Source of the DNA: Pseudomonadota bacterium
GTDB taxonomy: Bacteria > Pseudomonadota > Gammaproteobacteria > Burkholderiales > Burkholderiaceae_C
Length of the DNA stretch: 64,000 bases
Direction of reading: 5' to 3'
Assembly: GCA_020161145.1 (NCBI GenBank)
Contig: JAIUPQ010000002.1
Coordinates: 62,001-126,000 of the forward strand
Shown: positions 1-8,122 of the stretch, one piece after another
How the letters are laid out: the number at the start of each line of letters is the position of its first letter
Numbering within the stretch: position 1 is the stretch's first letter
Translations under genes and position numbers: made by a program
Notes under the pieces: generated by a model
Told to the model about the DNA's origin: nothing
What the model saw: only the letters and a program-made list of their open reading frames with translations
The model's database searches: none

Positions 1-295
1 TGGCCACGATGCTGGCCACCGTGGCCGCAATCATCAGGGTGAGCACCATGGCCGCGCCTGGCGCGTGGGCCACAGCCAGGCGGCGCACGCGGTGCACGTC
101 GGCACGGTGCATCAGCCGCCACGCCAGCAGCAGATACAGCCACAGCCCCAGGTTCCAGCCCAGCAGCAGCGCCTGCGTCACCGGCAGGTAGGGCAGCAGC
201 AGGGCGCCCACCCCCAGGCCGAGCGCAAAGGCGGCGACCAGGCGGATCCGCGCCTGCACCTGCCGCCACCCCGATTGCAGCCACCGATAATCCAT
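1..295 (-). CDS. DUF1345 family membrane protein (partial, C-terminus outside window)
   Basis: The reading frame starts with ATG at 295 on the minus strand and runs off the left edge of the window, so only about 98 N-terminal residues are seen. It begins MDYRWLQSGWRQ and then shows two hydrophobic segments separated by a basic loop (WRLMHRADVHRVRRLA). The pattern of a short cytoplasmic start, a GWNLGLWLYLLLAW helix and the basic loop matches DUF1345 inner-membrane proteins. Function is not known for the family. The gene is divergent from the methyltransferase gene starting at 298, with only two bases between the start codons, so promoters for each must lie inside the other gene. It could be another small polytopic membrane protein, but the loop motif makes DUF1345 the best call. 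Confidence 0.7.
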   Translation of the reverse strand, partial: MDYRWLQSGWRQVQARIRLVAAFALGLGVGALLLPYLPVTQALLLGWNLGLWLYLLLAWRLMHRADVHRVRRLAVAHAPGAAMVLTLMIAATVASIVA

Positions 296-297
296 GC

Positions 298-1557
298 ATG
301 CATCCTAATGCCCTGCTGGACCTGACCACCGACCTGCTGCGCCAGGTTCTGACTTTTGCCGCGCCGGCCGACGCCACCGTGTCGGCCTTTTTCCGCCAAC
401 ACAAGAATCTGGGCGTACGCGAGCGCCATGCACTGGCCGAGACCACCTATGCCGTGCTGCGCGAGCGGCTGGCGCTGGCCCATCTGGCGCAAAGCGGCAG
501 CGGTGCGCTGGAGCGGCGGCTGGCCGCGCTGGCCTGGCAGGGGCAGCCGCAACTGCTGCGCGGTGCACTGGGGCCGCGCGAACACCAGTGGCTGCAAGAG
601 GTGAAGGCGATTGACCGCGCGGGCCTGCCCGACAAACTGCGCCACAACCTGCCCGATTGGCTGGCCGCCGCGCTGCAGCGCGAGTACGGCGAGGCGTTCT
701 GGCCGCTGGTGACGGCGCTGAACGCACCGGCGCCACTGGACTTGCGCGTCAACGCCCTCAAAACCAAGCGCGAGGCCGCCCGGGCCGAGCTGACGGCGGC
801 CGGGGTGGCGGTGGCCGACACCCCGCATTCGCCCTGGGGGCTGCGGGTGGAGGGCAAACCGGCGCTGCACAAGCTGCCGCTGTTCACGCGCGGCGAGGTG
901 GAGGTGCAAGACGAGGGCAGCCAGTTGCTGGCCGCGCTGGTGGGCGCCAAGCGCGGCGAGATGGTGACCGACTTCTGTGCCGGTGCTGGCGGCAAGACGC
1001 TGGCGCTGGGCGCGGCCATGCGCGGCACCGGCCGCATCTACGCCATGGACGTCTCCGGCCACCGCCTGGCCAAGCTCAAGCCCAGGCTGGCGCGCAGTGG
1101 CCTGCAAAACGTCTACACCGTGCAGATCGCGCATGAGCGCGATGAGCGCATCAAGCGCCTGGCCGGCAAGATGGACAGGGTGCTGGTCGATGCGCCGTGT
1201 TCGGGCCTGGGCACGCTGCGCCGCAATCCCGACCTGAAGTGGCGCCAGTCGCCCAAGGCCGTGGAGGAGTTGGTGGCCAAGCAGGCGGCCATCCTGGCCA
1301 GCGCGGCGCGGCTGGTCAAGCCGGGCGGGCGGCTGGTCTATGCCACGTGCAGCCTGCTGCGGGCCGAGAACCAGGACCAGGCCGAGGCCTTCAGCGCCGC
1401 CCACCCCGAGTTCACGCTGCTGCCGGCGGCCGAGGCCCTGGCCGCCGCCCAGGTGGCGGCGCCCGAGGCGCTGGTGCAGGGCGACCATCTGGTGTTGCTG
1501 CCGTATGCCCATGGAAGCGACGGCTTTTTCGCCGCTGTGTGGCAGCGCAACACCTAA
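298..1557 (+). CDS. rsmB: RsmB/NOP-family rRNA cytosine-5 methyltransferase
   Basis: This 419-residue protein should transfer a methyl group from S-adenosylmethionine to C5 of a cytosine in RNA, most likely 16S rRNA. The SAM-binding motif DFCAGAGGKTL lies near residue 224, the DAPCSG motif near residue 298 and the ATCSLL motif near residue 349. In this family the two cysteines in the last two motifs act in product release and nucleophilic attack, and both are present. The protein lacks the long N-terminal NusB-like domain of E. coli RsmB in recognisable form, so it may be an RsmB-like paralogue with another cytosine target. The ATG at 298 is almost back to back with the divergent membrane protein gene. 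The desaturase gene follows 32 bases downstream on the same strand. Confidence 0.88.
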   Translation: MHPNALLDLTTDLLRQVLTFAAPADATVSAFFRQHKNLGVRERHALAETTYAVLRERLALAHLAQSGSGALERRLAALAWQGQPQLLRGALGPREHQWLQEVKAIDRAGLPDKLRHNLPDWLAAALQREYGEAFWPLVTALNAPAPLDLRVNALKTKREAARAELTAAGVAVADTPHSPWGLRVEGKPALHKLPLFTRGEVEVQDEGSQLLAALVGAKRGEMVTDFCAGAGGKTLALGAAMRGTGRIYAMDVSGHRLAKLKPRLARSGLQNVYTVQIAHERDERIKRLAGKMDRVLVDAPCSGLGTLRRNPDLKWRQSPKAVEELVAKQAAILASAARLVKPGGRLVYATCSLLRAENQDQAEAFSAAHPEFTLLPAAEALAAAQVAAPEALVQGDHLVLLPYAHGSDGFFAAVWQRNT

Positions 1558-1589
1558 AATTGCAGGCTCTTGCTGAATTGAGGCCCGAC

Positions 1590-2780
1590 GTGGACGCATT
1601 GCTGGATTTCGCCGCCAACGGGCTGTTGGGCGCCACCTGGTGGCAGGTGCTGTTGGTCACGTTGGCGTTGACCCACGTGACCATCGTCAGCGTCACGCTC
1701 TACCTGCATCGCGCCCAGGCGCACCGCGCGCTGGATTTGCACCCGTTGGTGGCGCATTTCTTCCGTTTCTGGCTGTGGCTGACCACTGGCATGGTCACCC
1801 ACGAGTGGGTGGCCATTCACCGCAAGCACCACGCCAAATGTGAAACGGCCGACGACCCGCACAGCCCCGTCACCCGGGGTTTGTCGACCGTGCTGGCGCG
1901 TGGCGCCGAGTTGTACCGCAGCGAGGCCGCCAATGCCGAGACGCTGCGCCGCTACAGCCATGGCACGCCCGACGACGCGTTGGAGCGCCGCCTCTACAGC
2001 CGCTACCCCGTTCTGGGCGTGTCGTTGATGATGGTCATCGACCTGGCGCTGTTTGGTGCGCTGGGCCTGACCGTCTGGGCGGTGCAGATGGCGTGGATTC
2101 CCATCTGGGCGGCCGGCGTCATCAATGGCCTGGGCCATGCCTGGGGTTACCGCAATTTCGAGGCGCCCGACGCCTCCACCAACATCTCGCCCTGGGGGCT
2201 GCTGATCGGTGGCGAAGAGTTGCACAACAACCACCACACCTACCCGACGTCGGCCAAGTTCTCGGTCAAGCGCTTTGAGTTTGATCTGGGCTGGGCCTAT
2301 ATCCGCGTGCTGGCCGCCCTGCGGCTGGCGGCACCGCGCAAGACGCCGCCGCGCCTGGTGATGGGCGATGCCAAGACCCAGGCCGATGAGTCGCTGCTGC
2401 AGGCGGTCATCGCCCACCGCTATGAGTTGATGGCGCGCTATGCGCGCGACCTGCGCGCCGCCTGCGCGCAGGAGATGGTTCACTTCAGGCACCGGGCCAC
2501 GGCCACCGATTGGCGCCTGGCGCAGCGCTGGCTGCACCGCGACGCCGAGCAGGTGCCCAGCCACCTGCGCGCCCGGCTCGACGCCTTCGTCAGCGCCCAC
2601 CCCGGCCTGCGCCAGTGGGTGGAGATGCGCGAAGAGTTGCGGCGCCTGTGGACCAGCACCAACGTCTCGGCCGAGCAACTGGTGCACGATTTGCAAGACT
2701 GGTGCCACCGTGCCGAGGCCAGTGGCACGCCGCGCCTGTCGGCTTTTGCGCAGCAGCTTCGGATGGCGCGCGCGGCTTAA
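1590..2780 (+). CDS. Delta-9 type fatty acid / acyl-CoA desaturase
   Basis: This 396-residue membrane di-iron enzyme should introduce a double bond into an acyl chain. The three histidine clusters of the family are all visible: HRAQAH near residue 43, HRKHH near residue 80 and HNNHH near residue 215. Hydrophobic segments lie before the first box and between boxes two and three, as expected for the DesC/OLE1-like membrane desaturases. After about residue 260 there is a hydrophilic, arginine-rich C-terminal extension with several helices that is not part of the catalytic core. The proposed start is GTG at 1590, just before the first hydrophobic segment. No ATG exists in frame near this point, and upstream in-frame sequence is inside the methyltransferase gene. 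Electron donors are not encoded nearby. Confidence 0.85.
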   Translation: MDALLDFAANGLLGATWWQVLLVTLALTHVTIVSVTLYLHRAQAHRALDLHPLVAHFFRFWLWLTTGMVTHEWVAIHRKHHAKCETADDPHSPVTRGLSTVLARGAELYRSEAANAETLRRYSHGTPDDALERRLYSRYPVLGVSLMMVIDLALFGALGLTVWAVQMAWIPIWAAGVINGLGHAWGYRNFEAPDASTNISPWGLLIGGEELHNNHHTYPTSAKFSVKRFEFDLGWAYIRVLAALRLAAPRKTPPRLVMGDAKTQADESLLQAVIAHRYELMARYARDLRAACAQEMVHFRHRATATDWRLAQRWLHRDAEQVPSHLRARLDAFVSAHPGLRQWVEMREELRRLWTSTNVSAEQLVHDLQDWCHRAEASGTPRLSAFAQQLRMARAA

Positions 2781-2788
2781 CGAGTGGT

Positions 2789-3670
2789 TTAAGGCTGCGG
2801 CAGCGTCCGCAAAAACCCCAGCACCGCCTGCGCCACGGCGCCTGGCTGCTCCGGCAGCAGCGCGTGACCGGCCTCAGGGATGACCACCAGCCGCGCCCGT
2901 GGCCCCAACTCGGCCACCAACTGGGTGCCTTGGCTGACGGGTGCTACCACGTCGGCAGCCGGTTGCACCACCAGCACCGGTGCGTGGCCGGCGTCGCGAA
3001 TGAGGGCCGTGGGCGTGGCCCGCACCGCGCGTGATTGCGCCAGTGCTGCCCAGGCGCTCCAGCCCCGCTGCCAGTCGGCGCTGACGGCATGCCCGGGCGC
3101 GAAGAAGGTGCGCCGCACCGCGTCCTCGCGCAGCGCCCAGGGCAGAGGGGACAGCGCGGCGCGCTTGAGCCCCTGCTCAATTTCGGGCGGCAGGTGCGGC
3201 TTGTCGCCCGCCGCCAGCAACACCACGCCGGCCGTGCGGGCTGGATGCTGCACGGCAAACGCCCGCGCCACGCGGTTGCCGTAGGCGTGGCCGACCACCA
3301 CCACGCGCGCATGGGCGGGCAGCCGGCTGTGGGTCAGCGCACTGGCCACATCGTCGGCATAGCCGGCGAGCGTGGCCGGCCCGAAGAAGCCCGCACCAGC
3401 CCAGGTGCCCATGCCGCGCGACTCCACGGCCAGGGTGCGCCAGCCGGCGGCCACCAGCGACTGCGCCAGGGCGTTGAAGTCGCTGACGGGCCGCCCCAGG
3501 CTGGCCAGCAGCACCACCGTGCCGTGGGCCGTACCGGCCGGCTCCTGCCGGTAGTAGCCAGGCTCGGCCGTACCCACGGCCGGCAGCGCGTCGCGGCCAT
3601 TGCCGGTATAGGCCAGCCAGGCCAGCAGGGCGGTCAACAGCGCCAGAGCGATCCAGAGCAGGGTTTTCAT
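2789..3670 (-). CDS. Alpha/beta hydrolase with N-terminal signal anchor
   Basis: A 293-residue protein starting MKTLLWIALALLTALLAWLA, a signal anchor or uncleaved signal peptide, followed by an alpha/beta hydrolase fold. The region VVVVGHAYGNRVARA holds the nucleophile-elbow position, but the canonical serine of G-x-S-x-G is replaced (G-H-A-Y-G). This suggests either a changed catalytic residue or a non-catalytic member. A likely acid residue lies in QPAADVVAP and a late histidine in PEAGHALLPEQP. The start codon overlaps the stop of the upstream EamA gene by four bases (ATGA), so the two are translationally coupled. Substrate is unknown. Confidence 0.75.
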   Translation of the reverse strand: MKTLLWIALALLTALLAWLAYTGNGRDALPAVGTAEPGYYRQEPAGTAHGTVVLLASLGRPVSDFNALAQSLVAAGWRTLAVESRGMGTWAGAGFFGPATLAGYADDVASALTHSRLPAHARVVVVGHAYGNRVARAFAVQHPARTAGVVLLAAGDKPHLPPEIEQGLKRAALSPLPWALREDAVRRTFFAPGHAVSADWQRGWSAWAALAQSRAVRATPTALIRDAGHAPVLVVQPAADVVAPVSQGTQLVAELGPRARLVVIPEAGHALLPEQPGAVAQAVLGFLRTLPQP

Positions 3671-4584
3671 GATCGGGTGGACCAGACGATGCCGGCCGCA
3701 ATCAGGATGAACGCCACGATGTGGTACCAGGTTGGTGGCAGCCCCAGCCAGACGGCGGCCATCACGGCGGTGAAGACAGGGGTCAGGTTGCCGAACAGCG
3801 CTGCGACGGCCGGCCCCACCGTGGCCACGCCCAGGCCCCAGCAGCGGTAGGCGATGATGGACGGACCGATGGCAATATAGAGCACGGTGGCCGCCAGCGC
3901 CGGACTCCAGTGCCATTGGGCGCCGGTGAGCGCGTACTCCACGCCGCTGGCCACCGTGCACCAGGCCACGCCAAACAGGCATTGCGCGAAGAGGAAGGCC
4001 GCCCAATCCCAATCAGGCCGCTGGGGCGTGCGCATGGAAGCGGGCGGGCGCACCAGCAGCCAGGAGTAAAACGCCCAGCAGACCACGGCGGCCAGCATCA
4101 GCAGGTCGCCGGTCACGAAGCGCAACTCGGCCAGCCGCTGCCATTGCCCGCCCGAGATCACCAGCGCCACGCCGACCAGCGAGGCCAGCGCGCCCACCAC
4201 GTGATTGGCGTGGGGCCGCACGCCATAGACCAAGGCGCCGACGGCCAGCATCCAGGCCGGCATGGAGGCGGCAATCAGCGTCACGTTCAGCGGGGTGGAG
4301 GTGTGCAGTGCGCCGTATTGCAGCGCGTTGTAGCTGCCCATGCCCAGCAGACCCAGCACCGAGAGGTAGCGCCAGCGGGTCCGCAAGGCGCCCCAATCGC
4401 GCCAGACCCCGCGCGCCAGCGGCGCGAGGATGAGCAGCGCCAGCAGCCAGCGCGCCGCATTCAGCGCCACCGGCGGTGCCGCTCCCACCGCCAGCCTGCC
4501 AACCACCGCGTTGCCCGCCCACAGCAGCGGTGGCAGGGTCAGCAGCAGGGCCAGGCGTGGGGTCAGGGCGTGAGGGGCAGGCAT
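3667..4584 (-). CDS. EamA/DMT-family inner membrane transporter
   Basis: This 305-residue protein has about ten hydrophobic segments arranged as two EamA repeats, the layout of drug/metabolite exporters such as RhaT-like or YdcZ-like permeases. The N-terminal repeat starts around LLLTLPPLLWAGNAVVGRLA and the second around the LMLAAVVCWAFYSWLLV segment. The chosen start is ATG at 4584 (MPAPHALTPRLAL). A start 27 bases further upstream would only add a short polar tail. It overlaps the hydrolase gene by four bases and forms a two-gene operon with it. The exported or imported compound cannot be read from sequence. Confidence 0.85.
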   Translation of the reverse strand: MPAPHALTPRLALLLTLPPLLWAGNAVVGRLAVGAAPPVALNAARWLLALLILAPLARGVWRDWGALRTRWRYLSVLGLLGMGSYNALQYGALHTSTPLNVTLIAASMPAWMLAVGALVYGVRPHANHVVGALASLVGVALVISGGQWQRLAELRFVTGDLLMLAAVVCWAFYSWLLVRPPASMRTPQRPDWDWAAFLFAQCLFGVAWCTVASGVEYALTGAQWHWSPALAATVLYIAIGPSIIAYRCWGLGVATVGPAVAALFGNLTPVFTAVMAAVWLGLPPTWYHIVAFILIAAGIVWSTRS

Positions 4585-4623
4585 GGGCCAACGATAGCCG
4601 ACGCCCTGCACCGCCTGCCGCAG

Positions 4624-5070
4624 TCAGACGCTGAAGCTGGCGGGGTCGGGATGGTCTTGGCCGGTGGCCAGCCGGGCCCGCTCGGCATAGCGGTTGAAGC
4701 GCCAGGCCGTGCCGTCCTGGGTGATGCGCCGCCAGACGGCGCGTTTGGCGGCGGGGCTGAGTTGCGGCCAGCCTTGCACCTCATCCTCGCTGCGGCCACA
4801 GCCTTTGCAGATGGCATCACCCTGGGCGGTGGAGCAGATGGCGATGCAGGGGGCGTCAGGCGTCTGCGCATACCAGGCCAGCCAGGCCGCCTTGGCCTTG
4901 GCGGGCATGGTGCGCTCGTCGGCCTCGCTCTCGTGGTAGTAAACCAGCAGCGCGTAGATGCTGGCCAGCGCCCGCACTTCGGGGCAGGCGGTGACACCGT
5001 CCGGCGAGGGGGAGCGCTCGCGCCACCAGTTGATGGCGGCCTCGATATCGGTGATGTGGATGCCGGTCAG
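4624..5070 (-). CDS. DUF3717-DUF1289 protein without an ATG start
   Basis: The frame encodes an N-terminal DUF3717 domain (HITDIEAAINWWRERSPSPD, residues about 5 to 45) joined to a DUF1289 domain with a four-cysteine pattern (PCIAIC near residue 78, then CKGCG). Homologues of the N-terminal domain normally start with methionine just before HITDIE. Here that position is ATC, and there is no ATG, GTG or TTG in frame between the domain and the preceding gene. CTG at 5068-5070 is given as the most likely start, and ATC at 5059-5061 is the alternative. The first downstream ATG would remove the DUF3717 domain. The stop of the upstream OmpA-like gene is only about 15 bases away, so coupled reinitiation is possible. 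Function unknown; the cysteines suggest a metal site. Confidence 0.65.
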   Translation of the reverse strand: MTGIHITDIEAAINWWRERSPSPDGVTACPEVRALASIYALLVYYHESEADERTMPAKAKAAWLAWYAQTPDAPCIAICSTAQGDAICKGCGRSEDEVQGWPQLSPAAKRAVWRRITQDGTAWRFNRYAERARLATGQDHPDPASFSV

Positions 5071-5084
5071 AGTCGGTCCGTCCG

Positions 5085-5573
5085 TCAGTCTACGAGCCAG
5101 ATTTCGACCCGACGGGCTTCGGCATCGTTGCCGTCGCCCACGGTGGTCTCGGGCTTGCGCAGCGCCAGCCGGGCCGGGTCATGACCCTGGCCGCGCAGCC
5201 AGTCGCGCACCATCAGGGCGCGGGCCTTGGCCAACTCGGCGTTCAGCGCGGCACCGCCGCTGGCGTCATGGAAACCCGAGATCAGCACGCGGCGGTTGCC
5301 GGCCGCCAGAACGGCGACGGCGCCTTGCAGCGTGGCCTGCGCCTGCCCGTCCAGTTGCGATTCGCCGACGCCAAAGTAGATGACGGCAACCCGCTCGCCC
5401 ACCAGGGCGCCGTCGATGAACAGCGCCTCGTCGGCCACCACGGCAGCGGCCGGGGCCGGTTTGTGCATTTGGCGCAGCGCCAGGCCGCCAATCAGGCCGA
5501 ACAGCAAAAAGGCGATCAGACCGACCGCCACCCAGACACCTACGCGGGCGCCGTCATCCGAATCGTCAAGCAT
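5085..5573 (-). CDS. OmpA C-terminal domain protein with N-terminal membrane helix
   Basis: A 162-residue protein with a single membrane helix at residues about 11 to 33 (GVWVAVGLIAFLLFGLIGGL) followed by an OmpA-type peptidoglycan-binding domain in the periplasm. Recognisable parts of that domain are the ViYFgvGeSqLdg strand, the LISGFHDASG loop and the ALMVRDWLRGQGHDPAR helix. The domain binds diaminopimelate in peptidoglycan in related proteins. The short length and anchor resemble the small inner-membrane-tethered OmpA-like proteins of Burkholderiales. It ends with EIWLVD, and the DUF3717-DUF1289 gene follows closely on the same strand. Start is ATG at 5573. Confidence 0.82.
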   Translation of the reverse strand: MLDDSDDGARVGVWVAVGLIAFLLFGLIGGLALRQMHKPAPAAAVVADEALFIDGALVGERVAVIYFGVGESQLDGQAQATLQGAVAVLAAGNRRVLISGFHDASGGAALNAELAKARALMVRDWLRGQGHDPARLALRKPETTVGDGNDAEARRVEIWLVD

Positions 5574-5594
5574 GTGAGCTTCCTGTTGTTGTGA

Positions 5595-6794
5595 TCAAAC
5601 CGCTGATTTTCGCATCTGCTCGCGGTACCAGTGGTGGAAGTGCCGCATGCCATCTTCCATGGGGCTCTGATAGGGGCCGCACTCGTCGTCGCCGCGCTCG
5701 GCCAGCGCCTTGCGGCCGGCGTCCATGCGCTCGCCGATCTCGTCGTCCTCGATGCAGGTCTCCATGTAGGCGGCGCGCTGCGCCTCGACGAATTCGCGCT
5801 CGAAGGCGGCGATTTCTTCGGGGTAGTAAAACTCCACCACGTTGAGCGTCTCGGTGGGGCTCTTGGGGTAGAGCGTGGAGACGGTGAGCACGTGGGGGTA
5901 CCACTCGATCATCAGGCCGGGGTAGTAGGTCAGCCAGATGGCGCCTTGGCGCGGCGGCTTGCCTTCGCGGTAGCGCAGCAGCGCCTCGTGCCAGCGCGCG
6001 TAGACGGGCGAGCCGGCGCGCGCCAGGGCGCCATTGACGCCCACGGTCTGCACCGAGTGGTGGGTGCCGAACTCCCAGCGCAGGTCGTCGCAGGTGACAA
6101 ACTGGCCCAATCCGGGGTGGAAGGGGCCGACGTGGTAGTCCTCCAGATACACCTCAATAAAGGTTTTCCAGTTGTAGTTGCAGGTATGCATCTCGACGTG
6201 GTCGAGTACGTAGCCGGAAAAATTCAGATCGGCTTGGCAACCCAGCGCCGCCAGATCGGTTGCCACGCGGCGGGGCGAGTCCTCAAACAACAGGCCATTC
6301 CAGCTTTGCACGCCATAGCGGCGCAGATGCAGGCAGGGGTTCTCGTCGAAATGCGGTGCGCCCACCAGCTGGCCCCGGCTGTTGTAGGTCCAGCGGTGCA
6401 GCGGGCAGGTGATGTGGCCTTGTGTGTGGCCTCGTCCGCGCAGCATCACCGCCTGGCGGTGGCGGCAGACGTTGGACAGCAGTTCGATGCCATCCGGCGT
6501 GCGCACCAGCACCCGGCCCTCGCCCTCATGGGCCAGGGCGTGGTAAGCGCCAACTTCCGGCAGCGACGCCTCGTGCGCCAGGTAGCGCGGGCTGTGGTCG
6601 AAGATGAGTTCCCGTTCGCGTTCGAACAGCCCCTCATCAAAATAGGTGTGAACAGAGAGCTGCGGATGCCCCCGAGACGGGATGGCATCCCGCCCGTCCC
6701 CCGGATGGGGTTGGGAGGCCGGGAACGTCCCGGTGGTTCCTAGCGGGCGCGCTCGGCGCTCCAGAGCTTCTAGCGTGGTGCTCAGGTCAGACAT
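5595..6794 (-). CDS. Rieske-type aromatic ring-hydroxylating oxygenase, alpha subunit-like
   Basis: A 399-residue Rieske non-heme iron oxygenase. The Rieske 2Fe-2S ligands are seen as CRH near residue 111 and CPLH about 20 residues later. The catalytic iron motif is in YLEDYHVGPFHPG, providing the two histidines, with the bridging aspartate in EDYH. ATG at 6794 (MSDLSTTLEALERR) is chosen because an upstream in-frame start would include intergenic sequence. No ferredoxin or reductase gene is adjacent, so electrons must come from elsewhere. Residues about 27 to 46 (PHPGDGRDAIPSRGHPQ) look like an insertion in the N-terminal linker. The DNA there contains a small GC inverted repeat (around 6675-6705). 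The substrate could be aromatic or a quaternary amine. Confidence 0.85.
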   Translation of the reverse strand: MSDLSTTLEALERRARPLGTTGTFPASQPHPGDGRDAIPSRGHPQLSVHTYFDEGLFERERELIFDHSPRYLAHEASLPEVGAYHALAHEGEGRVLVRTPDGIELLSNVCRHRQAVMLRGRGHTQGHITCPLHRWTYNSRGQLVGAPHFDENPCLHLRRYGVQSWNGLLFEDSPRRVATDLAALGCQADLNFSGYVLDHVEMHTCNYNWKTFIEVYLEDYHVGPFHPGLGQFVTCDDLRWEFGTHHSVQTVGVNGALARAGSPVYARWHEALLRYREGKPPRQGAIWLTYYPGLMIEWYPHVLTVSTLYPKSPTETLNVVEFYYPEEIAAFEREFVEAQRAAYMETCIEDDEIGERMDAGRKALAERGDDECGPYQSPMEDGMRHFHHWYREQMRKSAV

Positions 6795-6951
6795 GGGTGA
6801 TCCAAACCTCCCCACCCGGTGGCCCCGCGGGTGGGATTGATGACGATGACGGTAATCCCTGGGCTTCAGGGGGGAGGCATTGTAGTCCGGGGTGGTGAAA
6901 CCCACGTTGAGTACAATCAAAAGCTATTTCGCTGCAACCGCAAAAACACGA

Positions 6952-7206
6952 ATGACATCGCGTCGCGCCGCGTCAAATCCCTCTGCCATTCCCGCTTCCT
7001 ATGAGGCTGCCACCACCGAACTCGACGCCTTGCTGGCAGCGATGGAGGGGGGGCAGTTGCCGCTGGACCAGCTGCTGGCGCGCTACCAGCGCGCCGCCGA
7101 ATTGTTGACGTTCTGCCGCAGCCGGCTGGACGCCGTCGAGCAGCAGGTCAAGGTGCTGGAAGATGGGCAACTGGTGGGTTTGGTCGGCACGCAGGAGGAC
7201 GCCTGA
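6952..7206 (+). CDS. xseB: Exodeoxyribonuclease VII small subunit
   Basis: An 84-residue, mostly helical protein with the XseB pattern: [30 protein letters not shown] followed by a second helix with [18 protein letters not shown]. XseB partners with XseA to degrade single-stranded DNA. ATG at 6952 fits the usual length of 70 to 85 residues; a longer frame starting at 6892 would add about 20 unrelated residues. The stop codon overlaps the ispA start by one base (TGATG), the same xseB-ispA-dxs order seen widely in proteobacteria. Confidence 0.92.
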   Translation: MTSRRAASNPSAIPASYEAATTELDALLAAMEGGQLPLDQLLARYQRAAELLTFCRSRLDAVEQQVKVLEDGQLVGLVGTQEDA

Positions 7207-8117
7207 TGAATGCCACCTTCATGAATGCCCCCATTGAGACACCCAGCGCCTGGGCTGACGCCCAGCGCATGCGCGTGGAAGACGCGTTGTCGCGCTGGGT
7301 GCCGCGCGAGGCGCCGGCCGGCCTGGGCGAGGTCATGCGCTACGCGGTGCTGGATGGCGGCAAGCGGCTGCGGCCGCTGCTGGTGCTGGCCGCAGCCGAG
7401 GCGGTGGGCGCCGGCCAGGATGAGGCGGCGCTGCGCGCGGCGGCGGCGGTGGAGTTGATTCACGCCTACTCGCTGGTGCACGACGACATGCCGTGCATGG
7501 ACGACGACGCCCTGCGTCGCGGCAAACCCACCGTTCACGTGCAATACGGCGAGGCGGCGGCCATGCTGGGCGGTGATGCCATGCAGGCACTGGCGTTTGA
7601 GGTGCTGGTGCCGGATGCCGGTGTGGCGCCGGCACTGCAAGCCCATCTGGTGCGCCTGCTGACGCGGGCCTCCGGCAGTGATGGCATGGCTGGCGGCCAG
7701 GCCATCGATCTGGCCAGCGTGGGGGTGGCGCTGACCGAGCCGGCGCTGCGCGACATGCACCGACGCAAGACGGGCGCCTTGTTGCAGGCCAGCGTGATGA
7801 TGGGGGCCGCTTGCGGCAAGACCGGGCCTGCTTCCCTGGCTGCGTTGAGCCGCTACGGTGCTGCGCTGGGGCTGGCCTTCCAGATCGTCGACGACATCCT
7901 TGATGTGACCCAGGCCTCCGAGGCGCTGGGCAAGACGGCGGGTAAAGACCTGGATCAGAACAAGCCAACTTATGTGACCGTGCTGGGCCTGCAAGAGGCC
8001 GCCCGGCAGGCTCGCGCCTTGCGCGACGAGGCGCTGGCGGCGCTGGCGGCCTCCGGCCTGTCCGATACCCATTTGCTGGACTGGCTGGCCCATCTGGTGG
8101 TCGACCGCGAGTATTGA
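7206..8117 (+). CDS. ispA: Farnesyl diphosphate synthase (short-chain polyprenyl synthetase)
   Basis: A 303-residue enzyme that condenses isopentenyl diphosphate with dimethylallyl and geranyl diphosphate. The first aspartate-rich motif is DDMPCMDDD near residue 98 and the second is DDILD near residue 229. The [18 protein letters not shown] segment binds the diphosphate. Length and motif spacing match bacterial IspA. It lies between xseB and dxs, with overlapping or near-touching ends, so the three are likely co-transcribed. It draws on isoprenoid precursors made from the DXP product of the next gene. Confidence 0.95.
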   Translation: MNATFMNAPIETPSAWADAQRMRVEDALSRWVPREAPAGLGEVMRYAVLDGGKRLRPLLVLAAAEAVGAGQDEAALRAAAAVELIHAYSLVHDDMPCMDDDALRRGKPTVHVQYGEAAAMLGGDAMQALAFEVLVPDAGVAPALQAHLVRLLTRASGSDGMAGGQAIDLASVGVALTEPALRDMHRRKTGALLQASVMMGAACGKTGPASLAALSRYGAALGLAFQIVDDILDVTQASEALGKTAGKDLDQNKPTYVTVLGLQEAARQARALRDEALAALAASGLSDTHLLDWLAHLVVDREY

Positions 8118-8122
8118 CTACC

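Noticed and set aside
6655-6730. GC-rich inverted repeat inside the Rieske oxygenase gene considered as an inserted mobile repeat
   Set aside because: It keeps the reading frame and occurs only once in the window, so there is no evidence of a repeat family.
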